DNA from: a virus
Strand: one strand, 5' to 3'
IMG/VR virus record: IMGVR_UViG_3300041583_000151
Span: 1 to 21,958 of that record
Length of the DNA stretch: 21,958 bases
In this document: positions 7,241-13,861 of the stretch, piece after piece
Layout: the number at the start of each line of letters is the position of its first letter
Position numbering within the stretch: the stretch's first letter is position 1
Notes under the pieces: generated by a model
What the model was told of the DNA's origin: nothing
The model's input: only the letters and a program-made list of their open reading frames with translations
Databases searched by the model: none
Translations under genes and position numbers: made by a program

Positions 7241-9904
7241 ATGGCGACACAACCCAAACAACAGGCGCCAAAGCTCAACAAGAAGCCGCGCCTGCCGCGG
7301 TCATTCAGCATGCTTGCGAGCGAATACGCGCTTGCACTCGAAAGCAAAGTGGCCGGGCCAACCCAAGAACGCCAACTGATCAAAGCCGTGATCACGACAA
7401 TCAACCAAGCCTACGCCGAGCGATACGATGCTCAGCCAGATCCAATCACGCCAAAGGGTTACGCCGAGGGCCTCAAGGCGATCGATGGTTTTCAGATCAA
7501 GGCTATGGACGATCAAAACCAAGCGGCCACCCATAGGTTGATCGAGGGGCACCTTAAAAAGCTCAGCAACCACAACCAAAACGACCTAGAAGATCAATGG
7601 ATCAAGGTGCTTGGCATCAGCCCATTGATCCCTAACGATCCAAACGTGTTCAAGATCCTAATGGCCACCACCAGCACAAGCGTTGACAAGATCAAGACCC
7701 TTGAGGCGATCCACTTTGGCAGCCTCAAAAGCATGCTGATCATGAGCTATTCACGGGGCGAAACCACCGAGGATCTCACCAAGAAGATCCAAAAGCAGTT
7801 CGGCGTTACAAGGTCACGCGCTCGATTCTACGCAGTAAATGAGATGGGCAACCTCAACGCGGCGCTCACTGAGCACAAGCAGACAGAGGCAGGCGTCACC
7901 CGCTACATTTGGCGCACAAGCGAGGATGAGCGCGTACGCGACACACACGCCACAAAGAACGGCGAGATATTCGAGTGGGCCAACCCACCCGAGGACACAG
8001 GCCACCCCGGCCGTGACTACCGTTGCCGCTGCACCGCTGAGCCGATCCTTGATGACGAGGACATGCCTGATGATGCTGATTTCTGGAACGCGTTTGAGGA
8101 TGAGCCCGCGCAGGATCCACACTTGGTGGCCAAAGATCTACGTTCAGAGCTTGGCTTGTCACAGGCCGTGGTGGCAAAGGATATGGGCCACAGTCGCGGA
8201 TGGCTCACCCGGTATGAGACGGGCAAGTCAGCACTCAGCCTTGAGGACATGGGCCGGCTCAGGGCCTACTACGCAGAGAAAGGGGCCACGCCTGAAACAC
8301 TGGCGCAGATCTTCGGCGAAACACCAGAGCTACCGTGGCGCCCGTCAGTGGTTGCACCACCCAAGCCGATCGTACCTAAGCCGGCAACGCTTGGCGGCAA
8401 TGGCCTGCCAGAGCTTGACGCTGAGGACGTGATCACGGCCATTGAGCGTGGCGAGCTTTTTGAGTTCAAAAAGCGTGCGACCGATGAGTATTTCGACAGC
8501 AACGATCAGGTGTTTGATATTGTTGAGGCACGATGGAAAAAAATGCTCAACGACTCAGGCCTCACACCCTCAGCACCGGGCACGTCTACAATATTTAATG
8601 CGACACAATTTGATGAGATCAACAAGGAGCTGACTGCGCTTAAGGATGGCCTTAATTGGCACAGGCTTGATCGTGTGGCTATCCTTAGGGCAAAGGGTGA
8701 ACGCGTATCCGAATCAAAACTTCTTGAGCAAGATCCACTTTTCGCCAACTTTTGGGATAAACTCGACCCTGTACTTAAAAAGGATTACGCCAAGGAATAC
8801 GCCGCCCTGATATCAGATCCTTATGAGCTTGAGGTTAGCGCTGGTTATGGGTTCAAGGGTGGCAAGTTTATGGCAGGCCCTGAGCCTCAGCGCATGGCTG
8901 ATTTGCTTACAATGATCAGGGGCAGTGATGCTTATAGCACAGAACGCCACCTCGCAAACATTGCCGCGCGCGAGGCAGAGATCGCAATGGATCTGGCCGA
9001 TAATGAATCCATGATGAGCAGTGTTCTTGATATAATGAAGCGCCTTGAGCGGCGCATTGACGCAATACCAAAAGATCAAAGGTTCTCGACTGCTGAGATT
9101 TTTGAGAACTACCTGACGAAGCAGGCAGCCCGATTCAGGGTTGAGGATATCGACGCCATACCTATGCACGGCAGTTTTAAATACACCGACCTTTTAGGTG
9201 GCAGGCTTACAGGCAAGAAGCCAAGGCGCAAGGCCGCAAAGCTGGGTCAGATTCACAATGGAATCATGAGGTCTGGTGATGAGATATTCACGTCCTTTGA
9301 GCAGGTTGGTTATGCGCCGTTTGGTGCTCCGCCGCCTATGGATTCGATCCTTGAGTTTGTTAAGAAAACAACCGCAGAGGATAAGGTTGCTGATGCGATA
9401 TCTAAGAAATACATGCGTGGCATGTTGCGAACAAAGGGGGGAGGTAAGCGCCCGATTTATCACACGTTTATTGAGGATAGGGCATACCACAGTGATGGCA
9501 GGAATGGTAAGTATGGGATCATCAACGTTGGCTATGAGAAGGGTGCGTACAAAGCTGAGGTGATCACGCATGAGTACGGCCACGCAGCCGAGACTTTAAA
9601 CCCGGTGCTTGACGAGGCAGCTAAGCGGTACTTGCTCAAGCATGCCAAGTTGAGCGGCGCAAGTGTCACCGAGATATACAAGGGCACCACCGAGACTGGT
9701 TGGAAGTTAGACGGGTTTAGTAGCCATTATTCAGGAAAGATCTATGGGAAAGTTGCGCCGCAAGATCATAGTGATTTGCGCGCAACCGAGATCACATCGA
9801 TGGCGATCCAAGAGGTTGGCACGGGCAAGCCGATTAAGAATGATGGCAGGAACGTCAACCTGATCAAGTGGCTGGTTTCAGTGGTCAGCGGTGACTTTCA
9901 GTAA
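7241..9904 (+). CDS. MuF-type minor head protein fused to HTH and zincin-like metallopeptidase domain
   Basis: 887 residues from ATG 7241 (an in-frame start at 7175 lies inside the portal gene). Residues 160-270 are a MuF/phage Mu gpF head morphogenesis domain, ending in the classic block YIWRTSEDERVRDTH (222-236) and HPGRDYRCRC (255-264). Residues about 294-350 form an XRE-type HTH: LRSELGLSQAVVAKDMGHSR and WLTRYETGKS. A Pro-rich linker (360-385) leads to a 500-residue C-terminal region without recognisable family until VITHEYGH (774-781), an HExxH zincin site (H777, E778, H781), with E850 in RATEITSMAIQ as a plausible third ligand. Plain MuF proteins are much shorter. Known MuF proteins can carry toxin or enzyme tails, so an effector delivered with the DNA, or a capsid-maturation peptidase, are both possible. 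The 3' half has fewer GATC sites and more ATA codons than its surroundings. Confidence 0.9.
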   Translation: MATQPKQQAPKLNKKPRLPRSFSMLASEYALALESKVAGPTQERQLIKAVITTINQAYAERYDAQPDPITPKGYAEGLKAIDGFQIKAMDDQNQAATHRLIEGHLKKLSNHNQNDLEDQWIKVLGISPLIPNDPNVFKILMATTSTSVDKIKTLEAIHFGSLKSMLIMSYSRGETTEDLTKKIQKQFGVTRSRARFYAVNEMGNLNAALTEHKQTEAGVTRYIWRTSEDERVRDTHATKNGEIFEWANPPEDTGHPGRDYRCRCTAEPILDDEDMPDDADFWNAFEDEPAQDPHLVAKDLRSELGLSQAVVAKDMGHSRGWLTRYETGKSALSLEDMGRLRAYYAEKGATPETLAQIFGETPELPWRPSVVAPPKPIVPKPATLGGNGLPELDAEDVITAIERGELFEFKKRATDEYFDSNDQVFDIVEARWKKMLNDSGLTPSAPGTSTIFNATQFDEINKELTALKDGLNWHRLDRVAILRAKGERVSESKLLEQDPLFANFWDKLDPVLKKDYAKEYAALISDPYELEVSAGYGFKGGKFMAGPEPQRMADLLTMIRGSDAYSTERHLANIAAREAEIAMDLADNESMMSSVLDIMKRLERRIDAIPKDQRFSTAEIFENYLTKQAARFRVEDIDAIPMHGSFKYTDLLGGRLTGKKPRRKAAKLGQIHNGIMRSGDEIFTSFEQVGYAPFGAPPPMDSILEFVKKTTAEDKVADAISKKYMRGMLRTKGGGKRPIYHTFIEDRAYHSDGRNGKYGIINVGYEKGAYKAEVITHEYGHAAETLNPVLDEAAKRYLLKHAKLSGASVTEIYKGTTETGWKLDGFSSHYSGKIYGKVAPQDHSDLRATEITSMAIQEVGTGKPIKNDGRNVNLIKWLVSVVSGDFQ

Positions 9905-10233
9905 GCAAGGCCAGACTTAGTGGGCTCAGGTATGTAGGGTTGATCGGCAACGATCTTGAGCACAAAAGCTTGCTGATTTTCAGCCGCTGCTTGCATGATC
10001 CTTTTTGCGGCGGTGGGTTGTGACGCCTGCCATTCCATGCCGGCGATCTCTTCGCTCAGTGACTCAAGCAGATCAATAAAGGTGCCGCTATCAGCCTCAA
10101 GGCCGTTGGCCATCAGGGTTGCGCCGTCGGTGCCTTTGCGCTGGTATGATGCGATCACGCGCTCACTTGTTCGCCCCGGATTGCTGATCAGCATATAGAG
10201 TTGCGTGGTTGTTTTTGACTTGCTGGTTTTCAT
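9898..10233 (-). CDS. uncharacterised minus-strand protein convergent with the MuF gene
   Basis: 111 residues, starting MKTSKSKTTTQLYMLISN and ending KSGLAY. The N-terminus is basic. The middle is acidic and helical (DLLESLSEEIAGMEWQASQ), followed by an Ala/Gln-rich helix and a strand reading AFVLKIVADQPYIP. I do not recognise it. Its start overlaps the stop of the upstream minus-strand gene as ATGA, so the two are translated together. Its 3' end overlaps the end of the MuF gene tail-to-tail by 7 bases. Because immunity genes sit next to muF toxin genes in described systems, an immunity or regulatory role is possible, but antisense orientation is unusual and nothing in the sequence proves it. 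Confidence 0.75.
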   Translation of the reverse strand: MKTSKSKTTTQLYMLISNPGRTSERVIASYQRKGTDGATLMANGLEADSGTFIDLLESLSEEIAGMEWQASQPTAAKRIMQAAAENQQAFVLKIVADQPYIPEPTKSGLAY

Positions 10234-10844
10234 TTGGTGGCCTCAGTATCAGCGGCGGCTTTTGTGGCCACCAGGTTTAAGATTAGTTTGCGGGCGGGGC
10301 CGGTGCAGTTGCGCGCGGCGCTGAGTTTGCGATCGTTGGCCTCCCAAGACTTGACGGTGCGCAGGCCAACGCAAAGCTCCTCGGCGAGCTGCGCTTGTGT
10401 CAGGTGCAAGTATGCGCGAGCGGCGCGCACGTCGCTTGGCGTCAGTGGATCGAATGACAGATCGGGGATCAGCGGATCAGGGTCGATCGTGATCACGGGC
10501 TTGGGTTCAACGTAGTATGGGCTCCGCGTTGCTGATTTCTCAGGTGATGACTCGGGCAAGATCGTGAAATTGTAGTGGCTCATGGGCCGATTGTGCACCA
10601 ACAGAGATCCGGCCGTCAACAGGCCCACGATGACCGCACAGCCCGCGAGCAACCAAGCGGCAATACTCACGCGCAAAGCGCGGCGCAAGCGCGCTCTGTG
10701 CCTCTCAGGCGTGCGCAAGGGCACCAACACGCCGATGTTGTACAGGCCACACCCGGCGCACCGGTGAGCGATAAGCGAGCGGCGCGAGCCGGTCCGGCCG
10801 GCGCCTATGCAGCTCTGGCAGATAAAGGCGGTTGATTGTTTCAT
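10230..10844 (-). CDS. membrane-anchored HTH regulator with N-terminal zinc ribbon
   Basis: 204 residues. Residues 9-32 contain two CxxC knuckles (CQSC, C9/C12; CAGC, C29/C32), a zinc ribbon. An Arg-rich stretch (44-58) precedes one clear membrane helix, IAAWLLAGCAVIVGLLTAGSLLV (61-83). A Pro/Asp-rich linker (95-133) leads to an XRE/Cro-type HTH at about 134-192 with LHLTQAQLAEELCVGLRTVKSWE. Arg-rich residues before the helix and the positive-inside rule suggest the N-terminus is cytoplasmic, which would put the HTH outside unless the helix is a hairpin or the topology differs. An internal ATG at residue 88 would give a soluble HTH protein but lacks a ribosome site. The gene probably regulates this island. 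ATG 10844 follows AAAGGC. Confidence 0.75.
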   Translation of the reverse strand: MKQSTAFICQSCIGAGRTGSRRSLIAHRCAGCGLYNIGVLVPLRTPERHRARLRRALRVSIAAWLLAGCAVIVGLLTAGSLLVHNRPMSHYNFTILPESSPEKSATRSPYYVEPKPVITIDPDPLIPDLSFDPLTPSDVRAARAYLHLTQAQLAEELCVGLRTVKSWEANDRKLSAARNCTGPARKLILNLVATKAAADTEATK

Positions 10845-10903
10845 TGGGTGCCTTTATTTTGGTTGGTTGCCACTAATGTTTTTGTGTCGGTTAGGGTTAC
10901 ACC

Positions 10904-10934
10904 AAAAAAGCCCACCGGCGGTAAGCGGGTGGGC
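10904..10934 (-). terminator. intrinsic terminator on the minus strand
   Basis: On the minus strand GCCCACC (10934-10928) pairs with GGTGGGC (10916-10910) and is followed by six T (10909-10904). It lies 20 bases past the stop of the 78-residue gene, so that gene forms its own short transcript; reading into the gene at 10844 would require read-through. Confidence 0.8.
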
Positions 10935-10954
10935 GGGTCGGAGGGTCTGCCGGG

Positions 10955-11191
10955 TTAGTCTTGTTCGATGTTGAATCCATCGGCCGTCGTGGTGAACGAA
11001 AGCGTTTGCGCGTTTCCAATGACGACCGCCCGCTCAAGCATCGCGAGCAGCTTCGGGCGTGTTTCGCGTGCCGAGTACACTCCAACAATAACAACGAACT
11101 TTGCGCTATAGTTTGAAGCGTTCACGAATTCGATTGCTGCGGTGGCGGTCAAGTTTTTCATGGTTCGTCTTGGGTTTCGGTCCGGCTTCAT
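10955..11191 (-). CDS. small uncharacterised protein with its own promoter and terminator
   Basis: 78 residues from ATG 11191, preceded on the minus strand by GGGCAAGGCA. An internal start at residue 11 (MKNLTATAAIEFV) has no ribosome site. The sequence has a basic N-terminus (KPDRNPRRT), then alternating strand-like stretches (KFVVIVGVYSA, AVVIGNAQTLSFTTTADGF) and one helix (RPKLLAMLER). No membrane helix or signal peptide is convincing. I do not recognise it. A consensus promoter at 11212-11240 and a terminator at 10904-10934 frame it exactly, strong evidence that it is expressed independently, perhaps from a prophage or early in infection. Confidence 0.7.
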   Translation of the reverse strand: MKPDRNPRRTMKNLTATAAIEFVNASNYSAKFVVIVGVYSARETRPKLLAMLERAVVIGNAQTLSFTTTADGFNIEQD

Positions 11192-11211
11192 TGCCTTGCC
11201 CTACCCTCAAT

Positions 11212-11240
11212 ACATTAGTGGCGTCCAAGGCCTTTGTCAA
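11212..11240 (-). promoter_or_regulatory. sigma70-type promoter of the minus-strand island
   Basis: On the minus strand TTGACA (11240-11235) is a perfect -35, followed by 17 bases and TAATGT (11217-11212) as -10. The start codon at 11191 follows within 21 bases. The -10 overlaps one arm of the 11-base inverted repeat, which suggests repression by a protein that binds there. Confidence 0.7.
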
Positions 11241-11321
11241 CTTATGTGAGCGAACCACCGAACACCCGCAAACCCGCATAGAATAAGGGTGATCGCAAGG
11301 TCACGGTTTTTAGGTGGAAAT

Positions 11322-11346
11322 AAATCGACATGAGCTGTCGATTTTT
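11322..11346. terminator. hairpin with T tail between divergent promoters
   Basis: AAATCGACA (11322-11330) and TGTCGATTT (11336-11344) form a 9-base-pair stem around TGAGC, and the plus strand continues with more T. It could stop plus-strand transcription coming across the island before the promoter at 11406. The stem is AT-rich at its base, so strength is uncertain. The whole gap 11192-11462 holds only the two promoters, this hairpin and one GTGATCAC at 11348. Confidence 0.5.
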
Positions 11347-11405
11347 CGTGATCACACCCTGAGTCAAAGCATGGTGCACAAACGGTCAAAAGTGCCCTGA
11401 TCGCA

Positions 11406-11436
11406 TTGACATAGCGTCACAATCACAAAGTATTAG
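11406..11436 (+). promoter_or_regulatory. sigma70-type promoter of the head operon
   Basis: TTGACA at 11406-11411 is a perfect -35. The best -10 candidates are AGTATT at 17 bases' spacing (11429-11434) or TATTAG at 19 (11431-11436), neither ideal. It lies 27-57 bases upstream of the protease start and would restart transcription of the head genes after the minus-strand island. Confidence 0.6.
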
Positions 11437-11462
11437 GCAGTAAAACAAAACGAGGGCACACC

Positions 11463-12623
11463 TTGAAAGTCACACGCCTAGACAAAGGCCTACTCAAAAC
11501 ATCACGCAAAACGCCAGAGGGTTACCTCATGTTCGAGGGCTATGCGTCACGCGCTGGCGTGTTCAGGTACCGCGATCAAGCGGGCGTGATCACGGCTGAG
11601 TTGAGGCCAGCCTCTGAGGTGGGCCGCGCTGACTCACTGGCAACCCTCGCACGCAAACCCGTTACCAATACGCACCCCAATGTACCCGTCACCGCTGAAA
11701 ACGCAGACAGGTTTAGCGTGGGCGCGCTTGACGGCGAAGTGAACTGGGAGTCTGACTTTGAGGACGGCTTTATCAAAGTGCGCGGCATTGTGCAGCGCAA
11801 GGACGCCGTTGACGCAGTCGACGCAGGGCGCCAAGAACTCAGTTGCGGCTACACGTGCGATCTCGACGAAACACCGGGCCAGTGGACAGACAGCCTCGGC
11901 GCCGTGCACGAGTACGACGCGATCCAACGCAACATCACATACAACCACCTCGCACTGGTCGACAAAGGCAGGGCGGGCAGTCAGGCACGGCTACGTGTTG
12001 ACGCTGCAATGGTTGACGATGACACCGAACAAACACCACAGCCCAAACAATCAGGGCAAGCAGGAGCTAAAATGAAGATCCGAATTGACGGCCAAGAGTA
12101 CGACATCACCGAGGAAGCGGCCATCAAGCGCGCGCTTGACGCTCAGCAAAAGCGCAACGACGAGGCCGCGGCCAAACTCGCTGAGGCTGAGGCCAACGCA
12201 CAGGCGGCACAGGCAGCAACCGTTGAGGCCGTCGCAAAAGCTGACGCAGCAACCGCACAGCTTGCCACCGTCACCGCAGAGCGTGACGTGCTCAAGCTCG
12301 ACGCAGACAAAGCACCGCCAATAACTGATGCAGCCGAGCGCATGGCTTGGCACACCGAGCGCATGGAGCTCAGCAAACGAGCTGACGCGCTGGCGATCGA
12401 AGTTGAGGCCGAGGCCAGCAACGACGAGATCAAGCGCGCAATCGTGCTCAGCCGTTTCGACGCTGAGGACCTGCCAACGCAGGCGCACATTGACGCGGCA
12501 TTTTCGCTGATGAGCAAAGACACCGCAGCACCCGCACCGACCACAACCCGCGCTGATTCTCAGCAACAGGAGCCGTCAGGCGTTGTTGCCGCAGAGGACG
12601 CCTATCACGCGCAGTTTCGCTAA
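11463..12623 (+). CDS. DUF2213-type prohead protease with scaffold-like C-terminus
   Basis: 386 residues from TTG 11463, with GAGGG at 11452-11456. TTG is accepted because the family's N-terminus (KTPEGYLMFEGYASRAGVFRYRD, 17-39) lies right after it. Residues 1-180 match DUF2213: ELRPASEV (46-53), DSLATLARKPVTNTHP (57-72), QRKDAVDAVDAGRQELSCGY (111-130) and IQRNITYNHLALVDKGRAG (154-172). H71 and S127 in LSCGY resemble the His and Ser of caudoviral prohead proteases (LSxGY/F motif); catalysis is inferred. Residues 204-386 are a long Ala/Glu-rich coiled coil typical of scaffolds. An internal start at 12072 could make this scaffold alone. The protease would cleave scaffold and head proteins during maturation. 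Confidence 0.85.
   Translation: MKVTRLDKGLLKTSRKTPEGYLMFEGYASRAGVFRYRDQAGVITAELRPASEVGRADSLATLARKPVTNTHPNVPVTAENADRFSVGALDGEVNWESDFEDGFIKVRGIVQRKDAVDAVDAGRQELSCGYTCDLDETPGQWTDSLGAVHEYDAIQRNITYNHLALVDKGRAGSQARLRVDAAMVDDDTEQTPQPKQSGQAGAKMKIRIDGQEYDITEEAAIKRALDAQQKRNDEAAAKLAEAEANAQAAQAATVEAVAKADAATAQLATVTAERDVLKLDADKAPPITDAAERMAWHTERMELSKRADALAIEVEAEASNDEIKRAIVLSRFDAEDLPTQAHIDAAFSLMSKDTAAPAPTTTRADSQQQEPSGVVAAEDAYHAQFR
12072..12623 (+). CDS. nested in-frame scaffold protein
   Basis: ATG 12072 is residue 204 of the protease frame and is preceded by AGGAG (12062-12066) at ideal spacing. This is a better ribosome site than that of the parent gene, and it lies exactly at the junction between protease and coiled coil. 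The 183-residue product starts MKIRIDGQEYDITEEAAIKR, then a long Ala/Glu/Lys helix (about 20-80), a charged helix with ERMAWHTERMELSKRADAL, and ends HAQFR. The arrangement copies the known lambda C/Nu3 design, where scaffold is made from an internal start in the protease gene. Separate production is inferred. Confidence 0.65.
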   Translation: MKIRIDGQEYDITEEAAIKRALDAQQKRNDEAAAKLAEAEANAQAAQAATVEAVAKADAATAQLATVTAERDVLKLDADKAPPITDAAERMAWHTERMELSKRADALAIEVEAEASNDEIKRAIVLSRFDAEDLPTQAHIDAAFSLMSKDTAAPAPTTTRADSQQQEPSGVVAAEDAYHAQFR

Positions 12624-12682
12624 CGAAACGACGGCAGTGATCACGATCAACGAACACAGAAAGAACACACAGGACAAATAAA

Positions 12683-13795
12683 ATGGCGCTTCAAAACTAC
12701 ATCAGAGACGGCCTCTATAAAGGCCTCGTTGGCGAACCATCGAACAACAGCCCACTCAACCTTGCGATCACGTGTGTCAACGACGCACCACGCGCAGCAC
12801 AGGTGAGCACGGTTGTGGTCGACACCGCCGTTAACTCGGCAGCTTATACCGTCACCGTTGACGGGATCGACGTAACGTATACGGCTGACGCATCAGCGAC
12901 CAAGATCGAGATCGCGGACGGCCTTGCTGCCGCGCTCAATTCTGAGGGCCTGATCAGCGGTCGAATCAAAGCGGCAAGCAATGGCGTGGATACCGTCACG
13001 CTCACCGCTCGCGTTGGCGGCGAGGCCTTCACGCTCAGCGAGTCTGATGCGAACCTCACCTCTGCAACCTCAAGCGCAAACGCAGTGGCAGCACCGCTCT
13101 ACATGGGCCGTGCGGTCAAACTTGATCCAAGCGTCACCAACGCTGACAATCAGGCCGTGGAAGCTGCAAGCGCATTTTCGGCGCTCGCATACGTGATCAC
13201 ACCTGCCGCGGTTAACCTTGCGGCTTACCTTGTTGATGTAACGTTCCGCGGTCAGGGCTACAAGGCTCAATATACCGCTGATGCATCAGCAACCGTGCAA
13301 GAGATCGTGGAAGGCCTGCAAGCGGCTTTGGCTGGCTTGCTGCCTGCCGGCGTTGTTGCCACTGAGAACAACACCACCCTCACGCTCACCGCGGCAACAC
13401 CGGGCGACACGTTCACCGTTTCGGCTGGCTCAAGCGCAGCAGCTGCAACAATGACCGTCACGCACAACTTGAGCGCTGACACCTCGGCAGACCTCGGTCT
13501 GATCGGCGTGGCTCAGCGTGACATGACGCGCGAGATGGAAGTTGGATCGGAAGATCCTTTCTTTGCTGGCAACAGCGCGATCCCGACCCAGTTCTCAGGC
13601 GTGATCAATGTGCCGATTGAGGCGCCGATCACAAGCCTGAGCCAGGGTGTCTATGTGCGCGTGGCAGCCAACGGCGCGCTTGACAAGATCGGCGGATTCT
13701 CACCCGTGGCAGGTACCGGCTTGGTTCTTTGGAACAAGGCAAAATGGGCACGTCAACTTGAGTCGGGCCTTGCCTCACTCAAGCTGATGGCCTGA
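12683..13795 (+). CDS. capsid cement/decoration protein with two inserted beta modules
   Basis: 370 residues, placed between protease/scaffold and capsid gene, where cement proteins lie. The core appears to be residues 1-35, 136-168 and 270-370 (GRAVKLDP; FSGVINVPIEAPITSLSQGVYVRVAANG; NKAKWARQLESGLASLKLM). Two related modules of about 95 residues interrupt it: 36-135 (AYTVTVDGIDVTYTADASAT) and 170-265 (AYLVDVTFRGQGYKAQYTAD). Each has strand, then EIxxGLxxAL helix, then LTLTA strands. Such modules are likely displayed on the head surface. ATG 12683 has AGGA at 12671-12674, in a leader shared with the capsid gene. The cement identity rests on position and core pattern. Confidence 0.7.
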   Translation: MALQNYIRDGLYKGLVGEPSNNSPLNLAITCVNDAPRAAQVSTVVVDTAVNSAAYTVTVDGIDVTYTADASATKIEIADGLAAALNSEGLISGRIKAASNGVDTVTLTARVGGEAFTLSESDANLTSATSSANAVAAPLYMGRAVKLDPSVTNADNQAVEAASAFSALAYVITPAAVNLAAYLVDVTFRGQGYKAQYTADASATVQEIVEGLQAALAGLLPAGVVATENNTTLTLTAATPGDTFTVSAGSSAAAATMTVTHNLSADTSADLGLIGVAQRDMTREMEVGSEDPFFAGNSAIPTQFSGVINVPIEAPITSLSQGVYVRVAANGALDKIGGFSPVAGTGLVLWNKAKWARQLESGLASLKLMA

Positions 13796-13861
13796 TCAAC
13801 CAAGCGGCTGATCACTGATCGCTGAAACAACATAACCGTTTAAGAAAACAGGACAAATAAG

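Larger units (their letters stand above)
10869..11222. repeat. 11-base inverted repeat flanking a small minus-strand gene
   Basis: GCCACTAATGT on the plus strand at 10869-10879 recurs as its reverse complement ACATTAGTGGC at 11212-11222. The right copy covers the -10 element of the minus-strand promoter. The left copy lies 25-35 bases upstream of the start codon at 10844. They may be binding sites of one regulator acting on both genes, or ends of a small inserted cassette. Confidence 0.5.

Noticed and set aside
10230-10844. Shadow frames on the plus strand opposite the minus-strand HTH gene (10234-10835)
   Set aside because: They lack ribosome sites and recognisable motifs, while the minus-strand frame shows zinc ribbon, membrane helix and HTH and is coupled to its neighbour by an ATGA overlap.
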